In this document: positions 1 through 6,887 of the stretch, one piece after another
How the letters are laid out: every line of letters begins with the position of its first letter
Numbering within the stretch: position 1 is the stretch's first letter
Source of the DNA: an uncultured Muribaculaceae bacterium
Lineage (GTDB): Bacteria > Bacteroidota > Bacteroidia > Bacteroidales > Muribaculaceae
Direction: 5' to 3'
Assembly (NCBI GenBank): GCA_934667475.1
Contig: CAKUMB010000028.1
Location: 1 to 16,994 of the forward strand
DNA length: 16,994 nt
Translations under genes and position numbers: made by a program
The notes under the pieces: generated by a model
Database searches by the model: none
What the model saw: the letters and a program-made list of their open reading frames with translations, nothing else
Told to the model about the DNA's origin: nothing

Positions 1-126
1 AAGCCAATTTCGACAACTTCTCCAGCCGGAAAATAATGGAGATTCAGAAGAAGCTCAACCGAAGGCCAAGGGAAAAAACTCGACTTTGACTCGCCTAAAA
101 AGAGATTCTTCATGCATTTTGATTAA
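1..126 (+). pseudogene. IS30-family transposase, C-terminal fragment with frameshift
   Basis: Reading from base 3, the frame gives the end of an IS30-type DDE transposase, with the typical ...KIMEIQKKLNRRPREK segment, and then stops at 87-89. Moving one base at the A6 run (73-78) continues the expected family ending, LDFDSPKKRFFMHFD, to a stop at 124-126. One extra A therefore breaks the gene; with five A's the family C-terminus would read straight through. The catalytic part lies outside the window, so the state of the whole element is unknown. The following bases (about 127-165) probably hold the element's right end, but I could not define a terminal repeat without the left end. The family call rests on the conserved asparagine/arginine-rich C-terminal motif. 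A sequencing slip in the homopolymer is an alternative explanation for the frameshift. Confidence 0.72.
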
Positions 127-209
127 TTTTGCACTTGCTGTTGGACTCTACAGCCAATCTCACGCGCGATTTTACTAGCAACTTTCTTTTTTTTCCAAGG
201 TATATTTCG

Positions 210-217
210 TACCTTTG
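210..217 (+). promoter_or_regulatory. Putative Bacteroidetes -7 promoter box
   Basis: TACCTTTG matches the Bacteroidetes sigma-ABfr -7 consensus TAnnTTTG. Upstream there is only a T-rich tract, with no clear TTTG at -33. Transcription would start near 222 and meet the intrinsic terminator at 267-291, giving an RNA of roughly 70 nt with no convincing reading frame. Confidence 0.45.
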
Positions 218-266
218 CTCTAGGGTTAGTTGTTTGTACATATGCAATACAAAATTAATTAATCTC

Positions 267-291
267 GGGGAGACTTCGGTCTCCCTTTTTT
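267..291 (+). terminator. Intrinsic terminator with UUCG tetraloop
   Basis: GGGAGAC (268-274) pairs perfectly with GTCTCCC (279-285) around a TTCG loop and is followed by six T's. It functions on the plus strand only; the minus strand lacks a T run. It could end the short transcript from 210-217 or stop readthrough from the IS30 remnant. A second GC hairpin (CGGGGGC 316-322 with GCCCCCG 328-334) follows but lacks a T run. Confidence 0.8.
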
Positions 292-350
292 GTTTGTATT
301 GCTGTCGGACGTTCTCGGGGGCTTTGCGCCCCCGCCACTTTGGCATCCCC

Positions 351-408
351 CGCAGTGTTTTTCATCGTTTTAATTCCAAAAACGTTGCAGTTCTATTTGG
401 ACACTGCG
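351..408. repeat. 8-bp inverted repeat abutting the truncated DUF262 gene
   Basis: CGCAGTGT (351-358) and ACACTGCG (401-408) are perfect inverted copies enclosing 42 bp. A second pair sits inside them: GTTTTT (356-361) and AAAAAC (378-383). The outer right arm ends one base before DUF262 similarity stops (about 410), so it may mark the edge of an inserted or rearranged segment. No matching family was recognised. Confidence 0.4.
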
Positions 409-811
409 AATTGTTGTTCTGTACCTGAGGAACCAACTTCATTTCATTCGGCGAGAGATTACTTTTAAGTGATTTACACAGTGAAGGAAGGATGTCATCA
501 TCATCTTCATCAATAAAACCCTTATACTCTTTCAGACGTGTATAAATAGCAGCCAGGAACAAGCTGATTGTAGTGAGTCTTTGCTGTCCATCGATCACTT
601 CCATGTAGGGATTAATCGAATCACCCAAAGGAATACAGATAATAGATCCGATAAAGTATTCAGGATTATTTTCACTGATATCATCGTAAAGCGCATCCCA
701 TTCTCTGTAGCTACATGTGTATTCACGCTGATACTTCGGAATGGAATAGTAGAATTTTCCATCCGAAGCAAATATCTCGTAGATATGGTATTTATTTACA
801 CTTTGTATCAT
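362..811 (-). pseudogene. DUF262 (GmrS-like) protein, C-terminally truncated
   Basis: The product carries the N-terminal DUF262 fold of GmrSD type IV restriction enzymes and related defence proteins: an IPKYQREY motif near residue 24 (counted from the chosen start), then EWDALYDDI, then the hallmark DGQQRLTT at about residues 74-81. Family members usually run several hundred residues more and often end in a DUF1524 HNH nuclease. Here similarity stops after a run of three asparagines (near base 410) and about 16 unrelated residues follow. I chose the methionine at 811 over an upstream one at 871 because the family N-terminus begins there. The usual tryptophan after the YQREY motif is cysteine. 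The fragment keeps the presumed nucleotide-binding motif but lacks any nuclease, so it is probably inactive. It lies downstream of the GIY-YIG and Fic genes on the same strand. Confidence 0.7.
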
Positions 812-896
812 TTTACGTTTTTTTTGTGAGTTATTTATACCATAAAAATATTTCAAAAACACACGACTCAAAGTGCTTATACTTAGTATTTCTAAT

Positions 897-1574
897 TTAT
901 TTTTTCTCTTTTTCTTTTCTCAATTCACTTAGTGTAATTCCGTTGTATGAGAAGTATTTAGGACCTTGATAAGAACGTGATGGAGACTGCCGCGTTTCCG
1001 GCAAGAATTCAGTAGTGAATGTAGAGAGCGACCACAAACGTCCTTTATATTCGATTTTGTCATCTGAGGCGACCTTTACAGGCAAATTCAATGCGTCAAA
1101 TACTATTTCATCACCAACGTTAATGCCTGCCATATGAAATTTAAAAGGTGGTTTTGGCTTCTTCCGTTTTGTTTCTTCTTTTGCTGCATTTATTCTCTTA
1201 TCTTCATCTTTGCTTTTGCTGATGACGGGCTCTCCATTCACATACACGGCCAATTCTGCATCTTCAAGTAAATCTGCAATATCTCGCATAATGTCGAGTG
1301 CTACAGAAGGAGCAATATTGAAGAACTCTCGATTCGGACGTATACGAAGATCTGTCAAGCGATCTATTTGCTTATGAATTTGCGACTCCACCTTCTCGTA
1401 CTTTTCCGTTTTAAGGGTTGCATATATCTCAAAAGGTAAAGGTACAGCCGTATTGTCCAATTCCTTGGAACGCACATCAACAGGGCGATGACTTCTTCCT
1501 ATCTTTACCCAATCCTCACGAAAACTCGGATTGGTCAATATATAAACATATCCTTTATTATCATCTTTACACAT
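897..1574 (-). CDS. GIY-YIG (T5orf172-type) protein with RAMA/DUF4357-like C-terminus
   Basis: A 225-residue protein in two parts. Residues 8-100 look like the T5orf172/MUG113 branch of the GIY-YIG nuclease superfamily: GYVYILTN at 8-15, KIGRS at 24-28, an arginine at 35, a probable catalytic glutamate in KVESQIH (residue 63), and NREFFNI at 81-87. A charged lysine-rich linker (115-145) leads to a C-terminal domain (150-220) with a GDEIVF strand, a VEYxGRLxSLS-like core (IEYKGRLWSLS) and YQGPKYFSYNGITL. That pattern fits the RAMA/DUF4357 module found on restriction and modification proteins. The gene starts 35 bases after the Fic stop and is followed after 85 bases by the DUF262 stub, suggesting a polycistronic defence-like unit. 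Nuclease activity and target are inferences from family membership. All superfamily landmark residues appear present, so the gene looks intact. Confidence 0.7.
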   Translation of the reverse strand: MCKDDNKGYVYILTNPSFREDWVKIGRSHRPVDVRSKELDNTAVPLPFEIYATLKTEKYEKVESQIHKQIDRLTDLRIRPNREFFNIAPSVALDIMRDIADLLEDAELAVYVNGEPVISKSKDEDKRINAAKEETKRKKPKPPFKFHMAGINVGDEIVFDALNLPVKVASDDKIEYKGRLWSLSTFTTEFLPETRQSPSRSYQGPKYFSYNGITLSELRKEKEKK

Positions 1575-1609
1575 AATATCTGTTGTGGCTACATGATTCT
1601 AACAATGAT

Positions 1610-2158
1610 TTATTTTTCATACCCCTCATAATAATAACTCTGCTCAATTCCCTTGAATTTCACTTCGCGGTTCTCCGTATCAGAAGTGAGATTCTGCGAG
1701 AGGAGATAGCGCAGTTCAAGGTCATTGATAGGTGAGCGTTCCATGGCAGAGAGGTATTGGTCTTTGTCCACATACTGCCAATTGACCACTTTACCGAGAG
1801 AGTGTTTCAGTATCATATCGAGCCATATGCGGGTGGAACGACCATTGCCCTCCATGAAAGGATGACACACATTCATCTCAACATACTTCTCGATGATGTG
1901 CTCGAAAGTGTCTTCAGGCATCTTTTCTACGGCAGCAAGAGCTGCTTCAAGATAAAGACTATTGGCAAAGCGGAAACCGCCTTTAGCTATATTCTTATCA
2001 CGGATGACGCCAGCCAAAGGATACAAGCCCTCAAACAGATAATGATGTATCTGCTGAAGACCCACTGTAGTTCCTACAGGAATTTTGTTTATATCCCCCG
2101 ACTCATAGAGAAGGTGCGCGTCATCTAACGATTTTTCGTCAATTTCCTTTGTAGTCAT
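1610..2158 (-). CDS. Class III Fic protein (putative AMP transferase)
   Basis: A 182-residue single-domain Fic protein. The catalytic signature HPFMEGNGRSTR occupies residues 99-110, with the histidine at 99. The preceding flap region reads LYPLAGVIR (45-53). The C-terminus holds SYYYEGY (174-180), which matches the inhibitory [S/T]xxxE[G/N] helix with serine 174, glutamate 178 and glycine 179. In class III Fic proteins such as the Neisseria meningitidis enzyme, that glutamate blocks productive ATP binding until the helix is displaced, so this protein should carry its own antitoxin. Fic enzymes typically transfer AMP from ATP to hydroxyl side chains of target proteins; the target here is unknown. 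The start at 2158 fits the usual length for small Fic proteins. It is the first clearly intact gene of the Fic, GIY-YIG, DUF262 series. No promoter was recognised directly upstream. Confidence 0.9.
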   Translation of the reverse strand: MTTKEIDEKSLDDAHLLYESGDINKIPVGTTVGLQQIHHYLFEGLYPLAGVIRDKNIAKGGFRFANSLYLEAALAAVEKMPEDTFEHIIEKYVEMNVCHPFMEGNGRSTRIWLDMILKHSLGKVVNWQYVDKDQYLSAMERSPINDLELRYLLSQNLTSDTENREVKFKGIEQSYYYEGYEK

Positions 2159-2198
2159 AATCTTCTATTTTGCTTTCCATCATGAAGTTCATAAAGCC

Positions 2199-2336
2199 TC
2201 ATGCGATACCTTCGCCCAATTTATGGCAATATTCCGCATGGCGTCTACAGCCGATGCAAAAAGATTGAGTGTGCATATAGTCGTAATGGCGTTCAACAAA
2301 ACTAATGCCTTTATAGCGCAGCCGATAGTTGGAATG
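2199..2336 (-). other. Possible Cys/His-rich gene remnant
   Basis: An open frame of 45 codons, too short for most gene finders. It reads ...ERHYDYMHTQ and then CIGCRRHAEYCHKLGEGIA before the stop. The spacing C-x2-C-x6-C-H resembles a small zinc-binding knuckle. The only internal methionine (codon beginning at 2276) would leave 25 residues, so the N-terminus of a larger protein may have been lost; a stop lies just upstream at 2337-2339. The rest of the gap between 2159 and 2448 shows no recognisable gene, RNA or clear promoter. It ends 40 bases before the Fic start, so it may be a decayed partner. Function unknown and reality uncertain. Confidence 0.25.
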
Positions 2337-2448
2337 CTATTGATGCCGCCCGGCTAAAACAGCCGTTTGACATTCACCAATGAGCGTTTGCCGACTTCCT
2401 TTGTTCTCGGTGTGTGTGGCAAGCCTTGCGGCAGGGCGCATGGTGGCA

Positions 2449-3165
2449 TCACCATTTGGCATCATATTCACCGCCGTCTTCGCAATCCACCACCTTGGGG
2501 TTGCCGTCGTCGTCATACTCAAGCGTAAGAGTCACGGCCTCATAAACTCCCTGGTCGTCGGGTTCGGTGCCGGCCTCAACTGCCAGCACCTCTTCGCCGT
2601 CGTCACCTGAGGTGTCCTCAACCAGATAGTAGGTGCTGCCGTTATACTCAACTTCGCCACATCCCAGATCCTCGGGATACCGGAGGCTGCACGAACCCTC
2701 TTCCAAGGGGCAGCAATCGTCTTCACCCCAATAGTATTCCGGATTTTTCAGCCTTTCGACTTTAGCGTAGACCATCATCTGCTCGTCAGGCTCCACATAT
2801 GTGCCCCACAGAATGTCCTTGGATTTGTAGAATGCATCTAAAGTCTCACCAATTAAACGATCCTTACTGAAGGTTCTGCCATTTTTTGCCTTATACTCGT
2901 CGTTAATCTCGTCGAAAAACGTGCTTTCGCATTCTCCCGTTTCGAAATCGCAAGAGAACTCATATCCAGCAACCTTCACCTCGCATGAGCCAAAATCGTT
3001 GCCCGATGTGGCATCGTCCATATCCATGACTTTGTAGAATGTGCGCCCGTCGAGGGCGGTGCATTCCATGATGTTGTTAGGCTCGTGGATGGTGACGGAG
3101 TAATCACCTTTTTTAATGGCTTGCTTGATTGTCTTGATTGTTTGCTTCACTTCGTTGTATTCCAT
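2449..3165 (-). CDS. Acidic hypothetical protein
   Basis: I do not recognise this family. The start at 3165 (MEYNEVKQ) gives 238 residues; an upstream methionine at 3261 is possible, but the stretch between is AT-rich and contains a weak -7-like box (TATCGTTG on the minus strand), so the shorter form is preferred. The protein begins with a lysine-rich helix (KQTIKTIKQAIKKGDY). The rest is strongly acidic, with eight or more cysteines (for example in DDCCPLEEGSC and EDLGCGE) and clusters of D, E and G near the end. Two stretches share a GRTF motif about 70 residues apart. No signal peptide or membrane segment is visible, so it is probably cytoplasmic. It lies on the same strand as the Fic/GIY-YIG cluster but is separated from it by about 290 bases, and its composition is between that of the AT-rich island and the GC-rich genes to the right. 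Confidence 0.55.
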   Translation of the reverse strand: MEYNEVKQTIKTIKQAIKKGDYSVTIHEPNNIMECTALDGRTFYKVMDMDDATSGNDFGSCEVKVAGYEFSCDFETGECESTFFDEINDEYKAKNGRTFSKDRLIGETLDAFYKSKDILWGTYVEPDEQMMVYAKVERLKNPEYYWGEDDCCPLEEGSCSLRYPEDLGCGEVEYNGSTYYLVEDTSGDDGEEVLAVEAGTEPDDQGVYEAVTLTLEYDDDGNPKVVDCEDGGEYDAKW

Positions 3166-3334
3166 ACGGCCGTTGAATTTAATGTTATTAATATTGCAAC
3201 GATAAGTATTTTTCACAATAAACTTTACTGCCTGCTGCGTTGCGCCATTTACTGCCGCCACTTTTTTTTTGCAGTGCGGGCTTGCATTGGCAACATTTTG
3301 TGGCGGTTAGGGCCGCGGTCTCGGATTTTATTCT

Positions 3335-3342
3335 TATTTTTG
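3335..3342 (+). promoter_or_regulatory. Putative -7 box for the LRR_5 gene at 3365
   Basis: TATTTTTG matches TAnnTTTG and lies 22 bases before the start codon, leaving a leader of about 15-20 nt. No good TTTG was found at the expected -33 distance. Confidence 0.4.
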
Positions 3343-3364
3343 TAGGTTAAATAGAAAAAACGGT

Positions 3365-4849
3365 ATGCGAAATATGACATTGCTACTGGCTCTTTGCACG
3401 ACAACCCTTGCGTCGTGGGGCCTTAACGTGAATTCCACTTCGGGCGACCTCGCCTCGGCAGTTGCTGACCACAGCATCTCATCGCTCAAGATTGAGGGAA
3501 CAATGGATGCGCGCGACTTCCGCTTTATTGCCGACTCGCTGCGCTCGCTCTCGTCGCTAGACTTGAGCGGGGTGAGCGTTGAGGCTTATTCGAGCGCCGA
3601 GAATCCCGTGTTTGGCACGGTGGCCGACTATGAGGCCGATGCCATTCCGCCCACGGCTTTCTTTGGCATGGGTCTGCAGTCGGTGGCTCTGCCTGCCGGG
3701 CTGCACACGGTGGGCCACGCGGCCTTCACCGGCTGCACCAGTCTGCAGCAAGTGGATATGCCCGCTACGGTCGATTCCATTGGCAGCTATGCCTACAGCG
3801 GCTGCACGGCCCTCACTGCTGTGACGCTGCCCGCCGGGCTGCGCATGGGCGAGGGCGCGTTTGCCCGCTGCACCGGTCTGCAAAGCGCCACAGTGCAGTG
3901 TGGCAAGGTGGGCGCCGGGGCCTTTAAGGGCTGCACCGCCCTCACCACGGTAGACTTGGGCCGCGGTGTGAGCCAGATAGGCGCCGAGGCGTTTGCGGGC
4001 TGCACCGCCCTCAGCGCTCCCTCGGTGGCCCAGGGCATCGCCCTCACGGGCATTGGGCAAAGCGCATTTGCCGGCTCGGGCGTCAAGGAGTTTGACTTCA
4101 AGGCCTGCAAGGGCCTCACCGAGATAGGCCAGTGGGCGTTTGCCTGCACACCGCTGCAAAGTGTGGATCTGCCCGACGGCATTGAGGCTGTGGGCGACGG
4201 CGCATTTTTCTACAACACCAGTCTCAAGCAGCTGCAGCTGCCGTCGAGCGTGACGCGCATCGGCGACTTTGTGCTGGCCGGCAGCAACGCTGTGGCCACC
4301 GACTCGGTGCTCAACCGCGGGCTTACCGAGGTGGGCAGCTATGCCCTGTATGGCTGGAACCGCGTGGCGCGCCTCATAGTGCCGCGCACCGTTGAGAAAA
4401 TAGGCACCAAGGCCATGGCGGGAATGACGGCTCTGCGCGAACTGCTGGCCGAGCCCATGTCGGTGCCCGAGAGTGCCGACAGCCTGTGGGCCGACGTCGA
4501 CCAGCAAAAGGTGACGTTGTATGTCAACACCGCAGCGCTGGCCGCCTACAAGGCCGCCCCGCAGTGGAGAGAATTCAAGATAGTCGACAACCCCACCCTG
4601 AGTGTCGACGACATCGAGACTCAGGCCAACAGTGTCAAGGCCCGCTTCAGCGGCGCCACACTGGTGGTGACATCGTCAGAGCCCATGGCTCAGGTGAGCC
4701 TGTTCACCCCTTCGGGCATAGTGCTCAGCACCGTGAGCCAGGCCGGATTGCGCGCCGAAATCGACACGCAGGCCTACGCGGGCCGCGTCTATCTGGTGCA
4801 AGTGGCACTCAGGGGCGGAGCCAAAAAGGCATTCAAGCTGGTGCGCTAA
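3365..4849 (+). CDS. Secreted BspA-like LRR_5 protein with sorting-like tail
   Basis: A 494-residue protein with an N-terminal signal peptide (about residues 1-19, hydrophobic TLLLALCTTTLAS). A short cap (LKIEGTMDARDFRFI) precedes a long array of LRR_5/BspA-type repeats from about residue 50 to 385. The repeats have the pattern AFxGCTxLxxVxLPxxVxxIG; AFAGCTAL and AFKGCTAL are typical units. The final 85 residues form a beta-rich domain (SVDDIET, then VSLFTPSGIVL, ending KAFKLVR) resembling the C-terminal sorting domain used by type IX secretion in Bacteroidetes. In other species such repeats mediate adhesion to host proteins or to other bacteria; the ligand here is unknown. The start is supported by the signal peptide and the nearby promoter box. 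No terminator separates it from trmB, 59 bases downstream, so readthrough is possible, but the functions are unrelated. Confidence 0.85.
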   Translation: MRNMTLLLALCTTTLASWGLNVNSTSGDLASAVADHSISSLKIEGTMDARDFRFIADSLRSLSSLDLSGVSVEAYSSAENPVFGTVADYEADAIPPTAFFGMGLQSVALPAGLHTVGHAAFTGCTSLQQVDMPATVDSIGSYAYSGCTALTAVTLPAGLRMGEGAFARCTGLQSATVQCGKVGAGAFKGCTALTTVDLGRGVSQIGAEAFAGCTALSAPSVAQGIALTGIGQSAFAGSGVKEFDFKACKGLTEIGQWAFACTPLQSVDLPDGIEAVGDGAFFYNTSLKQLQLPSSVTRIGDFVLAGSNAVATDSVLNRGLTEVGSYALYGWNRVARLIVPRTVEKIGTKAMAGMTALRELLAEPMSVPESADSLWADVDQQKVTLYVNTAALAAYKAAPQWREFKIVDNPTLSVDDIETQANSVKARFSGATLVVTSSEPMAQVSLFTPSGIVLSTVSQAGLRAEIDTQAYAGRVYLVQVALRGGAKKAFKLVR

Positions 4850-4908
4850 CCGCCAGCACACACTATTATAGTAGTAACAGAAAAAGGAAAACGATATAAC
4901 TCTTATTA

Positions 4909-5691
4909 ATGGGTAAAAACAAACTGAAGAAATTCGCCGACATGGACACGTTTGGCTGCGTGTTTCAGTATCCGTATGCCGTGCTGCGCGAGCAGGGCTT
5001 CCCGCTGAAGGGCAAGTGGTGCAGCGACTACTTTCACAACGCCAACCCAATAGTGCTGGAGCTGGGCTGCGGCAAGGGCGAGTATGCCGTGGGGCTGGGC
5101 AAGCGCTTCCCCGACAAGAACTACATAGGCGTCGACATAAAGGGCGCGCGCATGTGGACAGGCGCCAAAACCGTGGAGCAGGAGCACATTGCCAACGTGG
5201 CATTTCTGCGCACCTCAATCGAGCTGATAGCGCACTTCTTCGGCCCCGGCGAGGTGGCTGAAATATGGATCACCTTCCCCGACCCGCAGATGAAGAATGC
5301 CAACAAGCGCCTCACCAGCACGCGTTTTTTGGCCAGCTACCGCCAGATTCTGGCACCCGACGGCATAATACACCTGAAGACCGACAGCCCCTTCCTCTAC
5401 ACCTACACCCACGAGCTGGTGAAGCTCAACGGGCTGAAGGCCGACGTCGACACCGACGACCTGTATGGCAGCGGCATGGCCGACGACATTCTGGAAATCA
5501 AGACACACTACGAGCGCCAGTGGCTGGACCGCGGCCTCACCATAAAATACTTGAAGTTCCACCTGCCGCAGCAGGGCCAGTTGCAAGAGCCCGACATCGA
5601 CATCGAGCACGACACCTACCGCAGCTACAACCGCGGCTTCATACAGATGCCACAAATCTTCGCCGCCGACGGCAACGGCAAACAACAGTAA
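4909..5691 (+). CDS. trmB: tRNA (guanine-N7-)-methyltransferase
   Basis: TrmB uses S-adenosylmethionine to methylate N7 of guanosine 46 in the variable loop of cytoplasmic tRNAs. The 260-residue product shows the SAM-binding motif ELGCGKGEYA at 51-60, the acidic end of strand 2 in GVDIKGARM (74-82), the family signature FPDPQMKNANKRL at 123-135, and the TDS motif at 158-160, which in TrmB lies near the catalytic and tRNA-binding face. The N-terminus (KLKKFADMDTF) is the usual one for Bacteroidetes TrmB and supports this start. The tail after about residue 225 (acidic, IDIEHDTYRSYNRGF) is slightly longer than in E. coli. The gene ends 26 bases before mrp, and the pair is probably cotranscribed. 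All expected motifs are present, so it should be active. Confidence 0.95.
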   Translation: MGKNKLKKFADMDTFGCVFQYPYAVLREQGFPLKGKWCSDYFHNANPIVLELGCGKGEYAVGLGKRFPDKNYIGVDIKGARMWTGAKTVEQEHIANVAFLRTSIELIAHFFGPGEVAEIWITFPDPQMKNANKRLTSTRFLASYRQILAPDGIIHLKTDSPFLYTYTHELVKLNGLKADVDTDDLYGSGMADDILEIKTHYERQWLDRGLTIKYLKFHLPQQGQLQEPDIDIEHDTYRSYNRGFIQMPQIFAADGNGKQQ

Positions 5692-5717
5692 TCAATTACA
5701 CCAACACACAGACAGTT

Positions 5718-6833
5718 ATGGCAGACACAGCATTATATCCCAAACTCATCACCGATGCCCTGGCCACCGTGCGCTACCCGGGCACGGGCAAGAACATCGT
5801 GGAGATGGGCATGGTGGAAGACGACATACGCATCGAGGGCCGCAAGGTGAGCTTCTCGATAAAGTTCAGCAAGCCCACCGACCCGTTCATCAAGTCGATA
5901 GTGCGCGCCGCCGAGGCCGCAATCCTCACCCACGTGGGCAGCGACATCGACATCAAGGGCAACATAGCGGTAAAGACCCCGCAGCAGGCCGCTAAGGCGG
6001 CTCAGGCCGACAAGCCGCTCCCAGGAGTTAAAAACATCATAGGCGTGTCGAGCGGCAAAGGTGGCGTGGGCAAGTCGACGGTGGCCAGCAACCTGGCCGT
6101 GTCGCTGGCGCAGCTGGGCTACAAAGTGGGCCTGCTCGACGCCGACATCTTCGGGCCGTCGATGCCCAAAATGTTTGGCATAGAAGACGAGCAGCTGTAT
6201 GTGCACCCCGTCGACGGCAAAAACCTCATTATCCCAGCCGAGAAGTATGGTGTGAAACTGCTGTCGATAGGCTTCGTGGTCGACAAAGACAAAGCAGTGC
6301 TGTGGCGCGGCGCCATGGCCAGCAACGCCCTCAAGCAGCTGATATGCGAAGCCGAGTGGGGCGACCTCGACTACTTCATCATCGACATGCCGCCGGGCAC
6401 CAGCGACATTCACCTGACCCTGGTGCAAACGCTGGCCATAACAGGCGCCATAGTGGTGACCACACCGCAAGAGGTGGCTCTGGCCGATGCTCGCAAAGGC
6501 GTGAGCATGTTCCTCGGCGACCAGGTGAACGTGCCCGTGCTGGGCATTGTGGAAAATATGTCGTGGTTCACCCCGGCCGCACACCCCGGCGAGAAGTACT
6601 TCATATTTGGCAAAGACGGCGGCAAGCATCTGGCCGAGAGCCTTGGTGTGGAGCTGCTGGGGCAGATACCGCTGGTGGCCGGAATATGCCGCGGCGGCGA
6701 CGACGGAGTGCCTGTGACGCTGCAAAACAGCGTGTCGGGAGCCTCGTTTATGCAGCTGGCACGCACCGTGGCCGAGGCCGTGAACAAGCGCAACGCCACC
6801 CTGCCGCCCACACACAAGGTGGACACGCACTGA
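5718..6833 (+). CDS. mrp: Mrp/NBP35-type ATPase, iron-sulfur cluster carrier
   Basis: A 371-residue fusion of an N-terminal MIP18/DUF59 domain (about 5-82) and a deviant-Walker P-loop ATPase of the MinD/Mrp family. Walker A is SSGKGGVGKST (111-121), followed by GLLDADIFGPS (138-148) and the Walker B region DMPPGTSD (223-230). Proteins of this family bind and deliver iron-sulfur clusters to apoproteins, using ATP. The CxxC pair that many Mrp proteins carry after VENMSWF is absent; the segment reads TPAAHPGEKYFIFG, a pattern I recall as common in Bacteroidetes homologues. The start at 5718 is chosen because the MIP18 domain begins there; the same frame stays open further upstream only as an overlap with trmB. 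Spacing of 26 bases after trmB and 54 before the peptidase suggests an operon. Confidence 0.95.
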   Translation: MADTALYPKLITDALATVRYPGTGKNIVEMGMVEDDIRIEGRKVSFSIKFSKPTDPFIKSIVRAAEAAILTHVGSDIDIKGNIAVKTPQQAAKAAQADKPLPGVKNIIGVSSGKGGVGKSTVASNLAVSLAQLGYKVGLLDADIFGPSMPKMFGIEDEQLYVHPVDGKNLIIPAEKYGVKLLSIGFVVDKDKAVLWRGAMASNALKQLICEAEWGDLDYFIIDMPPGTSDIHLTLVQTLAITGAIVVTTPQEVALADARKGVSMFLGDQVNVPVLGIVENMSWFTPAAHPGEKYFIFGKDGGKHLAESLGVELLGQIPLVAGICRGGDDGVPVTLQNSVSGASFMQLARTVAEAVNKRNATLPPTHKVDTH

Positions 6834-6887
6834 CCCCCTCACTGAAGCGGAACGATAAAACATATAAAAAACGATCAACAAGCAAAA

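Noticed and set aside
160..300. tRNA or other structured RNA gene
   Set aside because: No cloverleaf or T-loop consensus was found between the promoter and terminator.
3557..4507. Long minus-strand open frame opposite the LRR_5 gene
   Set aside because: Composition is dominated by A, G, H and R from reading GC-rich repeats backwards; the plus-strand frame has a signal peptide and clear LRR_5 repeats.
5733..6881. Long minus-strand open frame opposite mrp
   Set aside because: It is the complement of a convincing Mrp ATPase and shows no domain pattern of its own.
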